Source of the DNA: MFD01213-c1 sp963704405
GTDB lineage: Bacteria > Planctomycetota > Phycisphaerae > Tepidisphaerales > Tepidisphaeraceae
DNA length: 64,000 nucleotides
Reading direction: 5' to 3'
Assembly (NCBI GenBank): GCA_963704405.1
Contig: OY969903.1
Span: 3,534,001 to 3,598,000, forward strand
Part shown: in pieces, positions 28,026 to 37,867 of the stretch
Numbering within the stretch: the stretch's first letter is position 1
How the letters are laid out: each line of letters starts with the position of its first letter
Program-made: the position numbers and the translations under genes
Notes under the pieces: generated by a model
Databases searched by the model: none
Told to the model about the DNA's origin: nothing
What the model saw: only the letters and a program-made list of their open reading frames with translations

Positions 28026-30203
28026 ATGCCTCATATTGAGAAACTGGAAACCCGTCGATTTTTGTCGTCTGTGGCCGCGCTGACGTTGATTAACGCCGAC
28101 ACGGGCCAATCGCTGGGTCCGCTGGTTCAAGGCCAAAAACTGGATCTGGCAAAGCTTCCGACACGGCATCTGAGCGTGCAGGCGGATACGAGTGTGGGGT
28201 CGGTGGGATCGGTTCTGTTCGGTTTAGACAGCGTTGCCAATTATCACAACGAGAATTTTGCTCCGTATGCGCTGGCGGGGAACAGCGGAAGCACGTTCAT
28301 TCCATGGACGCCGAGCGTGGGTTCGCACACGGTGAAGGCGACTCCCTATTCGGCGGCTTCGGATACGGGTGTGGCGGGGTCGGCGATGGCAGTGAGCTTT
28401 GCGGTGGTGGATTCGGCAGTGAATATTCCGGTTGATCCGCCGCCGGCTCCGGTGCCGGTTCCACCGCCTGCGGGATCGGGTTCTGCCGCGATCTCCGTTG
28501 CAATTACGAATCCGGTCAACGGAGCAATTCAGGCGGCACCCGGTTTCTATGTCATTCGTAGTAACGCTGCTGATACAGCGGGCTCCATTTCGTCGGTGGC
28601 GTTTTACGCCAATGGGAATTTCCTGGGCATGACGGATGCCGCGCCGTTCAGCTTTGCATGGAAGAATGCCAGTGCGGGTTCATACCACTTGACGGCGGTA
28701 GCCACGGATAATAATGGTTTGACGAACACGTCGGCGGCCGTCAGCGTGACAATCAGCGGAGCGCCCGCGGGACAGACATTTTTTGTTGATCCGAACGGAA
28801 GCGACAGCAATGCGGGGCTTTCTTCGAGCGCACCGCTTCGGACGATTTCGGCAGCGGCAAATAAGGCACAGGCGGGGGACACGGTTTTGATTGATCCGGG
28901 AACGTATCGCGAAGCGGTGACGGTGCCGCATAGCGGGACGTCCGCCGCCCCGATTACGTTTAAGGCGGTACAGGCAGGCACGGTTTTCATTGATGGGGCG
29001 GACCCAATCGGCGGATGGTCGGCTTCGGGATCATCCAATCCGATTTTCACAACCGCATGGAACCACGATTTCTTCTGGAGCGGAACAACGCGGTATCACA
29101 ATGGTTTCAGCACTGACGGCACGAGCACGACCACGGGTTATGCAGAGCAGTTTCTTTATAACGGGCAGCCGTTGACGCAGGTGCTGAGCGCGTCGAGCCT
29201 GACAGCCGGCACATTTTCAATTAATTACAGCGCGCGAACGGTGAGCGTCTGGCTGCCGGGCGGGGCCACACCGACTTCAGGCAATATGCTTGCTTCGACG
29301 CGGAATCATTTGTTCACACCGGCGTCGGCATCGGTGCAATATATCCGGGTGGATGGACTGGTGATGCAGCACGCCGCCAACTTCGCGCAGGCGCAGGCGG
29401 TGCAGACGGCGACAGGGTGGCGAATTCTGAATTCGACGGTGCAATGGGTGAATACAGGCGGGATTGGGACCAAAGGTTCTGATGTGCTGATTGACAACGT
29501 GCATGCGCTGCACAACGGGCAGATCGGAATTGGCGGCAGCGGTGTAAATGTGCTGTTCGTGAATGACGAAACCGCGTTCAACAATTACAAGCAGTTCAGC
29601 GCGTTCGGCGAAGCGGGCGGCGGCAAGTACGCGCAGGGCGATGGGTTGTATTTTGACGGATACAACGCGCACGACAACATCGGACCGGGGCTGTGGCTGG
29701 ATTACAAGAATACGAATTATGTGGTGATGAACAGCTATATTCACGACAACAAGCCGCGGGTTGCGAGTTATGAAGGTGTGGGCCTGCTGATCGAGGTGAG
29801 CGACGGGCCGGGGCGCGTGGATTCCAACACGATCTATAACAATACCGGCGCGGGGCTGGATATCTGCGAGAGCATGAATGTCACAGTGCTGCATAACACG
29901 TTCGCCAATGGGTATCTGGAGCTGCGGGATATGACCAATCGCGCGCCATATCACATCCAGAACGAGCGCATCATCAACAACTACTTTAAGAACGCTGACA
30001 TCTCGACTTCACTCGGAACCTGGTCGACAACATCAGGAGCGACAAAGCAGATTTACATCAACGGGGATACGTTTGATAACAAGGGCGGGCAACTGTTCTG
30101 GTGGGCGAATGGGAGTTATTCGACGCCGGCATCCGCCTACAGCAAGCTGGGATTCGAATTGAATGGGAAATTGGCGGCGGTGACATTTACACCGCTGGCA
30201 TGA
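28026..30203 (+). CDS. secreted right-handed beta-helix protein with planctomycete leader
   Basis: 725 aa from ATG 28026 (GGAGAG upstream). The N-terminus MPHIEKLETRRFLSSV is the LExRRxLS leader often seen in planctomycete surface proteins. Order: small N domain (to about 135), Pro-rich linker (PPPAPVPVPPPAG), Ig-like domain (AISVAITNPVNGAIQ to about 245), then a DUF1565/pectate-lyase-like beta helix (FFVDPNGSDSNAGLSS, VLIDPGTYREAVTVP, later YNNTGAGLDICESMNVTVL). Could bind or cleave polysaccharides; no catalytic residues were identified. Paralogous over the Ig and helix parts to the convergent 30332-33094 protein. Confidence 0.82.
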   Translation: MPHIEKLETRRFLSSVAALTLINADTGQSLGPLVQGQKLDLAKLPTRHLSVQADTSVGSVGSVLFGLDSVANYHNENFAPYALAGNSGSTFIPWTPSVGSHTVKATPYSAASDTGVAGSAMAVSFAVVDSAVNIPVDPPPAPVPVPPPAGSGSAAISVAITNPVNGAIQAAPGFYVIRSNAADTAGSISSVAFYANGNFLGMTDAAPFSFAWKNASAGSYHLTAVATDNNGLTNTSAAVSVTISGAPAGQTFFVDPNGSDSNAGLSSSAPLRTISAAANKAQAGDTVLIDPGTYREAVTVPHSGTSAAPITFKAVQAGTVFIDGADPIGGWSASGSSNPIFTTAWNHDFFWSGTTRYHNGFSTDGTSTTTGYAEQFLYNGQPLTQVLSASSLTAGTFSINYSARTVSVWLPGGATPTSGNMLASTRNHLFTPASASVQYIRVDGLVMQHAANFAQAQAVQTATGWRILNSTVQWVNTGGIGTKGSDVLIDNVHALHNGQIGIGGSGVNVLFVNDETAFNNYKQFSAFGEAGGGKYAQGDGLYFDGYNAHDNIGPGLWLDYKNTNYVVMNSYIHDNKPRVASYEGVGLLIEVSDGPGRVDSNTIYNNTGAGLDICESMNVTVLHNTFANGYLELRDMTNRAPYHIQNERIINNYFKNADISTSLGTWSTTSGATKQIYINGDTFDNKGGQLFWWANGSYSTPASAYSKLGFELNGKLAAVTFTPLA

Positions 30204-30331
30204 TGACGGCGGGATTGTGTCCATGAGGGAATCATTCCCGCCGAGCGGACGGTTCGGCGTTTGAAATCACCTTCATTCGATCCTTCTCCCACAGGGAGGA
30301 AAAATCACGCGGGGTAAATTGGTTGCTGGTG

Positions 30332-33094
30332 TCATGCCGCGCGGGCCAGGGTGATGGGGCCGATTTTGCCGGCGATTTCATAGCCCAGTTTGGATTGGAT
30401 GGCGTTGAGGGTGGACATGGGGCCGACGCCGCCCCAGTAGAGCATGGTTTGGCCGGCGGATTCGTCGTAGGTATTGTCGTCGATTCGGATTTGTTTGGAT
30501 GAAGCAGAAGCCGCCGACCAGGTGCCGAGGGACGTGCTGATGCCGGTGTCCTTGAACTGATTATTCAGGATCGCGATATCGAATATGTGATATGGGGGAC
30601 GGGTCATGTCGCGCATGTCGATGTCGTCATTCACCAGCGTGTTGTTCTGGATCGTCACCCCCATGCTCTCGCCGACGGTGATGCCGGAGCCGGTGTTGTC
30701 GTGGATATATGTGTTTTCGACGCGGCCGGGGCCGTCACTGATCTCGAGCATGATGCCCATGCCTTCCCAGCTTGAATGCACGCCGTGGTCACCGCTGAAG
30801 GTGCCGCCGGTGATGACATAGTTGGTATTCTTGAAGTCAAGCCAGAGGCCAATGCCGTTGTTGTTTGAGACGGTGTAATTTTGGATGTAGAGGCCGTCGG
30901 TGGCGGTGAACTTGCCGGCCCCGGATTCACCGCCGGCGCTGAAGCCCTTGGGATTGTTGCGCTGACTGGTGCAATCGATGATGAGGGCATTCTGGCTCTT
31001 GCTCCCGCCGATGCCGAGCTGACCGTTGTCCTGGGCGGTGACGCGAAGAAGCACGACGCCGATGCCTCGGACGGCAACGGCGCCGGCATTGACCCGCTCG
31101 ACAACGCAATCCTGCATGCGCCAACCGGTGTTGGTCATTACGGCCTGGCGCTGGGCGAAATTGGCGGCATGGCGGAAGGTCAGACCATCAAGGGTAATGT
31201 ACTGGCCGGTGGTGTCGGAAGCGGGCGCGGCAAGGGCGCTTCGGGTTGAACCAAGTATTTCACCAGTGCCGGGTGCAACACCGCCCGGCAGCCACACACT
31301 GACGGTGCGGGCGGAATAGTTAACGAAGAACTTTCCTTCCCCGAGCTGCGCGTAGCTGAGAACCTGGGTGAGGGGTTGCCCGTTGAAGAGGAATTGTTCG
31401 GCGTATCCGATGGCGGTTGTGGAGCCGTCGGTGCTGGGGCCGCCGTGGAATCGGGTGGTACCGGTAAAGAAGAAGTCGTGATTCCAGGGGACGCTGTAAG
31501 TGGGATTAGCGCCGGCATCGCTGGTCCAGCCGCTGATGGGATCGGCGCCGTCGATGACGACTGTTCCGGGCTGGGCGGCTTGAATGGTAATCGGTTTATC
31601 GGGGGTGCCGGACTTATTGAAGATCAGTGATTCGCGATAGGTTCCGGCTTCAACAAGCACTGTGTCGCCGGGCTGCGCCAAATTGATGGCCTGACTGATG
31701 CTGGACAGGGGTGAGGCGGCGCTCCCGTCGCCGCTGCTTGAGCCAGCGGGGCTGACGTGGATCACGTTTCCGACGACTGGTGTAGTGACGGTGACCTGGA
31801 CGGAGCTTGATAACGTCCCGCCGCCCACATTGTCGACGGCGACAGCGGTGAGTTGATAGGTCCCCGGCTGCACGTTTGTCCATGAGACGCTGAACGGAGC
31901 AGCGGTGGCTTCGTTGATGAGTGTATTGCCGTTGTAGAAGTCGACTTTAGCAATTGAACCATCGCTGTCAGATGCAGTGGCGCGGAGCTCGAAGTAACCC
32001 GGGCCGACGATTTGCGTGCTGGCGGCAGGGTTCATGAGGCTGACGGTAGGAGCGGCATCGCCGACGGGGACTGCGGGAGCGACGGGTGTGCCGGTGCTGC
32101 CGCCGCTTCCAGTGGTTGTGCCGCCGGTCCCCCCTGTGGAGCCGGTTCCGGCTCCGCCGGTTGTGCCGCCGCCGCTTGTGGTTCCACCTGTGCCACCGGG
32201 ATCAGTCGAACCGCCGACAACTGGACCCGATGTGCTGCCCGCCCCGCCGTCGCCGGTGGTTCCGGTGCCCGGAGCTCCGGACGGTGATCCCCCGCTGGTG
32301 GGATCACCTGTTCCGCCGGTGGTTGTGGTGCCGCCGCCTGGGGCGGTGCCGGCCGGTGTTCCGCCTGCTGCGGGTTGGCCGTCCGTTGCGCCGGCTGTAG
32401 TTCCGCCGGCCGTTGGTCCTGCTGTGCCTCCAGCACCAGCGCTGGTGGCGCCACCGGAGTTTCCTGAATTTGATCCGCCGACTTGCGGCGATGCGGTCAC
32501 GATGGTTGCGCTGACGGTGATCTTTGCCCCGGCGACTGCGAGGTCGGCACCTGCGCCGCCGTTGAGGCGATCGACGCCGGCGCCCCCGTCGAGGGAGTCC
32601 ATTCCGGCGCCACCGCGGAGGGTGTCGTTGCCGGCGCCGCCGCTCAGGCTGTCATCGCCGGCGCCGCCGGATAGGAGATCATTTCCAGCTCCGCCTAATA
32701 TGACGTCGTTACCGCCGCGACCGCTGAGCCGATCGTTTCCCGCCCCGCCGTCAATGGTGTCGGGGCCGCTTCCGCCTGCGACGACGTCATTACCAGCGCC
32801 GGCCTGGATGTCTGCGGCGAGGAGAATATTTTCGCTTACAACAATGCGGTCGTTCTTTTCACCACCGGTTAATTTCAGGGAATGAACGTCGCTGGCGGCG
32901 AAGCGGGCGGTGACTTTGTTGGCCCGACCGATGTATTCATGCTTTGCTTTATTGAAGCTTACCGAGAGCACATTGCGGGAGTTTGCATCACCCTGCAGGG
33001 TGAGCACGCCGCCTTGCAGCGTAACGGTGGACATCATTTGCCGGACTTCAAGCACCTCAATAATGGCCCGATCGAGGATGCGATAGCTCTTCAT
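30332..33094 (-). CDS. secreted RTX-repeat, Gly/Thr-rich linker, beta-helix protein
   Basis: 920 aa. N-terminal leader with LEVRQMMST; residues about 95-185 are RTX-like nonapeptides ([31 protein letters not shown]), which fold on Ca2+ in secreted proteins. Residues about 205-345 are a low-complexity Gly/Thr/Ser linker. Then an Ig-like domain ([20 protein letters not shown]) and a beta helix ([38 protein letters not shown]) matching the 28026 protein closely. No PEP-CTERM or LPXTG seen. Likely a surface or secreted Ca2+-stabilised polysaccharide-interacting protein. Its end faces the end of its paralogue, with 128 bp between them. Confidence 0.85.
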   Translation of the reverse strand: MKSYRILDRAIIEVLEVRQMMSTVTLQGGVLTLQGDANSRNVLSVSFNKAKHEYIGRANKVTARFAASDVHSLKLTGGEKNDRIVVSENILLAADIQAGAGNDVVAGGSGPDTIDGGAGNDRLSGRGGNDVILGGAGNDLLSGGAGDDSLSGGAGNDTLRGGAGMDSLDGGAGVDRLNGGAGADLAVAGAKITVSATIVTASPQVGGSNSGNSGGATSAGAGGTAGPTAGGTTAGATDGQPAAGGTPAGTAPGGGTTTTGGTGDPTSGGSPSGAPGTGTTGDGGAGSTSGPVVGGSTDPGGTGGTTSGGGTTGGAGTGSTGGTGGTTTGSGGSTGTPVAPAVPVGDAAPTVSLMNPAASTQIVGPGYFELRATASDSDGSIAKVDFYNGNTLINEATAAPFSVSWTNVQPGTYQLTAVAVDNVGGGTLSSSVQVTVTTPVVGNVIHVSPAGSSSGDGSAASPLSSISQAINLAQPGDTVLVEAGTYRESLIFNKSGTPDKPITIQAAQPGTVVIDGADPISGWTSDAGANPTYSVPWNHDFFFTGTTRFHGGPSTDGSTTAIGYAEQFLFNGQPLTQVLSYAQLGEGKFFVNYSARTVSVWLPGGVAPGTGEILGSTRSALAAPASDTTGQYITLDGLTFRHAANFAQRQAVMTNTGWRMQDCVVERVNAGAVAVRGIGVVLLRVTAQDNGQLGIGGSKSQNALIIDCTSQRNNPKGFSAGGESGAGKFTATDGLYIQNYTVSNNNGIGLWLDFKNTNYVITGGTFSGDHGVHSSWEGMGIMLEISDGPGRVENTYIHDNTGSGITVGESMGVTIQNNTLVNDDIDMRDMTRPPYHIFDIAILNNQFKDTGISTSLGTWSAASASSKQIRIDDNTYDESAGQTMLYWGGVGPMSTLNAIQSKLGYEIAGKIGPITLARAA

Positions 33095-33325
33095 ACCCCC
33101 GTCATCGTTGCTTTAGCCGCCTGGCTGACCGGTCTTAAGTAAGCTGAATGGAAAAAGGACCAGATCGTTGCAGCAATATCCTCTACAGCCAGAACAAGCC
33201 GCAGGGCCTATGTCTGATAAGTGGGCTGATGCGGAATTGCGGGTTTGCTTTCACACTGGATATTGCCCGATCAAGTTCCGCCGCCGGATCGTCCGATAAC
33301 TATGATAGCGCTCACCGGAGACCTC

Positions 33326-33976
33326 ATGGAAACCATCATCATTGGCGCAGGCGGTCACGGCAAAGTCGTGCTGGACATCCTTCGCGCCGGCGGCAAATAC
33401 CGTCCGATCGGTTTTGTCGACGCCGACCCTAAGCTGGCCAACACACGCGTGGGCGGCCTGCCTGTGTTTGGCGGAATTCACCTGCTCAATAAGCTCAGAC
33501 AGCAGCATCGTCTTAAAGCGGCAATCATCGGCATCGGAGATAACCGAGCCCGGTGCGGCTATGTTAAAAACATTGACGATCAGGGGCTGGAACTGATCAA
33601 TGCAATCCATCCGTCGGCGAGTATTTCGGCGTCGGCGATCCTGGGGCGCAATGTTGTGGTTGCAGCTCAGGCGGTGATCTGCACAGAAGCAAGAATCGGA
33701 GATCTGGCGATCATCAACACCGCCGCGATTGTGGATCATGAGTGCGAAATCGGGATAGCGGCGCATATCTGTCCGGGGGCTAATCTTGCCGGCCGGGTGC
33801 GCATTGGCCGCAATGCTTTTGTGGGGCTCGGGGCGAATATCATTCAGTGCCTGAGCATCGGGGACAGCGCGGTGATTGGAGCGGGAGCGGTGGTGCTTCG
33901 CGATATCCCGGCAGGCGCGACGGCGGTTGGCATCCCGGCGCGGATCATCAAGCTTGCCCCGCCCATGGCGGCGTGA
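33326..33976 (+). CDS. NeuD-family sugar O-acyltransferase (left-handed beta helix)
   Basis: 216 aa from ATG 33326, preceded by CGGAG. N-terminal nucleotide-sugar-type Rossmann part (METIIIGAGGHGKVVLDIL, then PIGFVDADPKL) and a C-terminal hexapeptide-repeat helix (AILGRNVVVAAQAVICTEA, NTAAIVDHECEIG, GANIIQCLSIGDSAVIGAGA). The His in IVDHECEIG is the usual catalytic base. Such enzymes acetylate sialic acids or amino-sugars of surface glycans. No neighbouring glycan synthesis genes, so the acceptor is unknown. Confidence 0.9.
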   Translation: METIIIGAGGHGKVVLDILRAGGKYRPIGFVDADPKLANTRVGGLPVFGGIHLLNKLRQQHRLKAAIIGIGDNRARCGYVKNIDDQGLELINAIHPSASISASAILGRNVVVAAQAVICTEARIGDLAIINTAAIVDHECEIGIAAHICPGANLAGRVRIGRNAFVGLGANIIQCLSIGDSAVIGAGAVVLRDIPAGATAVGIPARIIKLAPPMAA

Positions 33977-34114
33977 ACGGCTTCGCCGGTGCAGCTTCCT
34001 CATTTTTTTTGCACGTTCATACGCGCAGCTTGGTAAGATATACTCACTTATTCCGATTGCTATTGATATTTATGCCATTTAAAATTCGGTTGGTGATTGG
34101 CGGAGAATCCATCC

Positions 34115-34297
34115 ATGAGCCAGGTTTATAACCCCGAATCTGAAATCATTGCCGCTATCGAACGGCTTGAGCTGGAGGCCCGCGACATCCGCCATCGGAT
34201 TGAGCATGTCCGAAACATTGACGATCGGCGTGTTCTGAATCGCCAGCTTGGGGAATTGAAAGATCAGATCGAGTTTCTGCGGCGACGCCTTCCTTAA
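34115..34297 (+). CDS. small coiled-coil protein
   Basis: 60 aa from ATG 34115 with GGAG upstream. Nearly all helix, charged and heptad-like (AAIERLELEARDIRHRIEH, then LNRQLGELKDQIEFLRRRL). No family recognised. A short stand-alone gene followed within 105 bp by an insertion sequence. Confidence 0.6.
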   Translation: MSQVYNPESEIIAAIERLELEARDIRHRIEHVRNIDDRRVLNRQLGELKDQIEFLRRRLP

Positions 34298-34398
34298 TTT
34301 TTCGAATCCGCGTTATCCTGGCCTGTAAGGCATGTCCTTTCAGGGCGACTGCTGCGCGGGGGATTTGAAAATCATGAACCACTGGTTGGCCGCTTAGT

Positions 34399-35624
34399 CA
34401 GGGCAACCGCATTCTCGGCGAAATGATTAGACTATGGCCTTTTGGCCTCGGGGAGCGAGGTCGGGAGGTCATGGATGGCCAATTCGATCGAAACGCACTT
34501 TGCGGCTTTGCCTGATCCGCGATGTAATCGCGGCAAACGCCATAAGCTTTCGGACATGATCATCATCGCCGTGACGGCGGTCATCTGTTGTGCTGACAGT
34601 TGGTCGGATGTCGTCGATTTTGGTCTGGCCAAGGGGCGGTGGTTCGAAACTTTTCTCGACTTGCCGCACGGGATTCCCAGCCAGGATACCTTTGAGCGCG
34701 TCTTCGCGCGCCTCGATCCAGACGCTTTTGAACGATGTTTCATGGATTGGGCCGCCGCCCTGGCCGGTTCATCGAAGGGGAAGCTGGTGGCAATCGACGG
34801 AAAGAGGATTCGCCGCAGCTTCCAGCATGCGTGGGATCATTCCACCGCCGCCCATTTGGTTAGCGCGTTTGTCGCGGAGAACGCGACGGTGCTGGGCCAA
34901 CTGGCGGTGGATTGCAAGGAGAATGAAATTGTCGCCATTCCTCAACTGCTGGATCTGCTGGACATTGGCGGAGCGACCGTCACGATCGACGCGATGGGAT
35001 GCCAGACGGAAATCGCCGCGAAAATCGTGGAAAACGGTGGGGATTACGTGCTGGCCGTAAAGGACAACCAGCCCACGCTGCACAAGTCGCTGCAACGGAA
35101 TCTGGATGAGATGATTCTTGAGAAGTTCGCCAGCGTTCATCATGGAGTTGAGACAACGGTCGATGGGGATCATGGCCGAATCGAAACGCGCCAAGTGTGG
35201 GTGACCGATCAATTGGACGACTGGCTGGATGCCGATCAGCGGACGCGATGGATCGGATTAAAATCAGCGGCGGTGGTGCAATCCACACGCGATGTGCCGC
35301 TCAAGGGAGTGAGTACCGAGCGGCGTTACTTTATCTCCAGCCTCGGCGGCGTAGACGCGGCTCGGATGGCCCAGGCGATCCGGGGTCATTGGGCGGTGGA
35401 AAATAAACTGCATTGGGTGCTGGACGTGGGTTTTGATGAGGACCAGAAGCGTAATCGCAAGGATCATTCCGCGGAAAACTTCAGCCGGGTGCGTCGGATC
35501 GCACTGAATCTGTTGCAGCGGGAGAAGACCAAAAAGCGTGGAATCAAAGGCAGACGCCTCAATGCCGCCTGGGATCACGATTATTTGCTCAAACTACTCG
35601 GAGGCTGAGAATGCGGTTGCCCTG
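34399..35624 (+). mobile_element. intact ISAs1-family insertion sequence
   Basis: 1226 bp bounded by perfect 18-bp terminal inverted repeats (CAGGGCAACCGCATTCTC at 34399-34416, complement at 35607-35624). It is flanked by a 10-bp direct repeat GCCGCTTAGT (34389-34398 and 35625-35634), the target duplication. One transposase fills it. The target lay in the loop of a hairpin: ATGAACCACT before and AGTGGTTTCAT after the site are complementary with one bulge. All parts are undamaged, so the insertion is recent or active. Confidence 0.93.
34475..35608 (+). CDS. ISAs1-family transposase
   Basis: 377 aa DDE transposase that cuts and moves the surrounding insertion sequence. The ATG at 34475 follows GGGAGGTC. 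Landmarks: HFAALPDPRCNRGKRHKL near the N-terminus, LVAIDGKRIRRSF with the first Asp, VTIDAMGCQTEIA with the second, KDNQPTLH, and RGHWAVENKLHWVLDVGFDED with the third acidic residue. Full length for the family. The stop lies inside the sequence just before the right inverted repeat, as is usual. Confidence 0.95.
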   Translation: MANSIETHFAALPDPRCNRGKRHKLSDMIIIAVTAVICCADSWSDVVDFGLAKGRWFETFLDLPHGIPSQDTFERVFARLDPDAFERCFMDWAAALAGSSKGKLVAIDGKRIRRSFQHAWDHSTAAHLVSAFVAENATVLGQLAVDCKENEIVAIPQLLDLLDIGGATVTIDAMGCQTEIAAKIVENGGDYVLAVKDNQPTLHKSLQRNLDEMILEKFASVHHGVETTVDGDHGRIETRQVWVTDQLDDWLDADQRTRWIGLKSAAVVQSTRDVPLKGVSTERRYFISSLGGVDAARMAQAIRGHWAVENKLHWVLDVGFDEDQKRNRKDHSAENFSRVRRIALNLLQREKTKKRGIKGRRLNAAWDHDYLLKLLGG

Positions 35625-35714
35625 GCCGCTTAGTGGTTTCATCTCTCTTCGTATTGATTCCCGCCCCCCCGCCGCAACAATAGGTGGCGCACGCGCAACG
35701 GGAGCTTCAATCCA

Positions 35715-37049
35715 ATGCCGCTTAATGTTCTGGTCGTCGATGACGAAGGGAATATTCGCAAAGCGATTTCCGCCTGTGTGAAGTCGGACGGCCATCAGCC
35801 TGTGAGCGTCGCCACGGCGGCCGAGGCGATGGAGGCGATCCGCCGCCAGTCGTTTGATCTTGCGCTGATCGACCTGAATCTTGGCAAAGACGCCGGGCTG
35901 GATCTGATCCCGGCGATCCTGAATGAATGTCCGTGGACGAAGGTTGTCGTCATCACGGCGTATGCGTCGATCGACAGCGCTGTTGAATCCATGCGGCGCG
36001 GGGCCCATGACTATCTGCCTAAACCGTTCACTCCGGCGCAAGTTGGGCTGCTGACGCGCAAGGTGGAATCGATCCGCCAGCTTGAGCAGCGCGTCGCCAG
36101 GTTGCAGGAAGCACTTGGGGCGGCGGGACCGGAAGCAGACCTGACCAGCACCAGCCCAGTCATGCAGCGGGCGATTTTGCTGGCGCGGCAGGTCGCTGCC
36201 AGCGATGCGACGGTCTTGATCCGCGGGGACAGCGGCACGGGCAAAGGCGTGCTCGCCAGTGCGATCCATTCCTGGAGCGCCCGCGCGAACCAGCGCTTCA
36301 GCGTGGTTTCCTGCCCGGCGCTTTCGCCGCAGCTTTTGGAAAGCGAGTTGTTCGGTCATGTGCGAGGCTCATTCACCGGGGCGGCGCGGGACAACCCCGG
36401 GCGAATCGCCGCCAGCGAAGGCGGGACGCTGTTCCTAGATGAGATTGGGGATCTTCCATTGTCGCTGCAACCCAAGCTGCTCCGGTTTGTGCAGGACCGG
36501 GAATATGAACGCGTGGGCGATCACATCCCGCGGAAGGCGGATGTCCGCGTGGTAGCTGCTACCAATGTGAATCTTGATGATGCAGTTAAAGCGGGAACGT
36601 TTCGGCAGGATCTGCTTTATCGATTGAACGTGATACAGATTGTAATTCCGCCTTTGCGGGAGCGAGTGGATGACATCGTTCCGCTGGCGGAAAAGCTCCT
36701 GGCTTATTTTGCAAAACAGAATTTCAAGCATCGGCTTCGCTTTTCCGAGGAAGCGAACGCCGCTTTGCGCGGTTATGCCTGGCCGGGAAACGTGCGCGAG
36801 CTTCGCAATGTAATTGAGCGAGCGGCCATCCTCGCCAGCGGCGACTCCATCACTGCCCAGCATCTTCTACTGGAAAATGCCAGCGCCATCGCTCCGACCA
36901 TGATCGGCGACGCCGTCACGATGGAACGTATCGAGGAACTGCATATCTGCAGCATCCTTTCCAAATCCAAGTCCATTGAAGAGGCGGCCAGGACGCTGGG
37001 AATGGACACGGTGACGCTGTGGCGGCGGCGGAAGAAGTATGGAGTGTGA
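35715..37049 (+). CDS. NtrC-type sigma-54-dependent response regulator (AlgB-like)
   Basis: 444 aa in three parts: receiver domain (VLVVDDEGNIR, phospho-acceptor Asp in LALIDLNLG, Lys in LPKPF), AAA+ domain with Walker A RGDSGTGKG and Walker B GGTLFLDEIGDLPL, and a C-terminal Fis-type HTH (EEAARTLGMDTVTLWRRRKK). It would activate sigma-54 promoters when phosphorylated. The sigma-54 contact loop reads GSFTGA, not the usual GAFTGA, a change still compatible with activity in some family members. With the histidine kinase downstream it recalls AlgB/KinB pairs. Just downstream of the insertion sequence, whose entry may have altered its promoter. Confidence 0.92.
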   Translation: MPLNVLVVDDEGNIRKAISACVKSDGHQPVSVATAAEAMEAIRRQSFDLALIDLNLGKDAGLDLIPAILNECPWTKVVVITAYASIDSAVESMRRGAHDYLPKPFTPAQVGLLTRKVESIRQLEQRVARLQEALGAAGPEADLTSTSPVMQRAILLARQVAASDATVLIRGDSGTGKGVLASAIHSWSARANQRFSVVSCPALSPQLLESELFGHVRGSFTGAARDNPGRIAASEGGTLFLDEIGDLPLSLQPKLLRFVQDREYERVGDHIPRKADVRVVAATNVNLDDAVKAGTFRQDLLYRLNVIQIVIPPLRERVDDIVPLAEKLLAYFAKQNFKHRLRFSEEANAALRGYAWPGNVRELRNVIERAAILASGDSITAQHLLLENASAIAPTMIGDAVTMERIEELHICSILSKSKSIEEAARTLGMDTVTLWRRRKKYGV

Positions 37050-37234
37050 CGGACCATTGGGGGCGCGGCAGAATAACCACGACAGAGCCGCCCATTAGAT
37101 GGACAGATGGACACAGATTATTCTGAACATTCACTCCTAACTGCCGCCTCAATCCTGCAGATTCGGGGTGGATGTCGCGTGATTTCACAAGTTTCGATTG
37201 ACTTTAGTGGCAGCCGGAGGCTCAAATAGTTCAT

Positions 37235-37867
37235 ATGAATAGCCGCAAACTCTTGATGATCGGTATGTTGGCCGCTTTGCTCAGCGGGTGTGTTCGGGAT
37301 AGCTGGACATATCAGGCGGTTCCGGACATCAATATCGCGCGGCCGAATCAGTTGGACTCCCAGGGAGTGCTGGTGCTGAAGACCCGACCGGAGGCTAATT
37401 CAGCATTGCCGGAGTCGGTGAAGCAGTACCTGAAACAGACCGATCCAAACTTTGCATCGCGGCATACCATTTTAGTCGCGTCTTATCATCATGATGCGGC
37501 CAGTTACAACACGACCATGGGCCGCACCCTGGTGATCTTTCTGGATGGTCAGCCGCAGGTGGGGCAATATTGGTTAAACCCCGATAACGCGGTGCTGCTC
37601 AGCTACAGCGCATACTCGGCGCCGGCGCGGGAGCGCGTGGGGTTGCAGGGGTCTATCAAGATTGATGAAGTGAATGGGAATAAGATTGTCGCCGAGGTGG
37701 CGGTTCGGGATACGACGGAGATCGATTCTTCCAACTTCCTGGATCGGCCGTTTGATCCGCTTAACCGCGCGTGGCCGTTCCGATTCTGGGGTAAGCATAC
37801 ATTTGCGGTGACTGATCCGAACGATCCGACTTTTGATCGGTCGGCGGTGAAGTTCGTGAATCAGTGA
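37235..37867 (+). CDS. lipoprotein of unknown function
   Basis: 210 aa. Lipoprotein signal (MNSRKLLMIGMLAALLSGC, lipobox LSGC). The mature part is beta-rich and polar with no recognised motif (ILVASYHHDAASYNTTMGR; LQGSIKIDEVNGNKIVAEV). Its stop overlaps the possible GTG start of the histidine kinase, so it may serve that kinase as a sensing partner in the periplasm (inference). Confidence 0.75.
   Translation: MNSRKLLMIGMLAALLSGCVRDSWTYQAVPDINIARPNQLDSQGVLVLKTRPEANSALPESVKQYLKQTDPNFASRHTILVASYHHDAASYNTTMGRTLVIFLDGQPQVGQYWLNPDNAVLLSYSAYSAPARERVGLQGSIKIDEVNGNKIVAEVAVRDTTEIDSSNFLDRPFDPLNRAWPFRFWGKHTFAVTDPNDPTFDRSAVKFVNQ

Noticed and set aside
32016..32885. 289-codon Pro-rich open frame on the + strand
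   Set aside because: Antisense of the Gly/Thr linker and RTX repeats of the 30332-33094 gene; its repeats merely mirror Gly codons.
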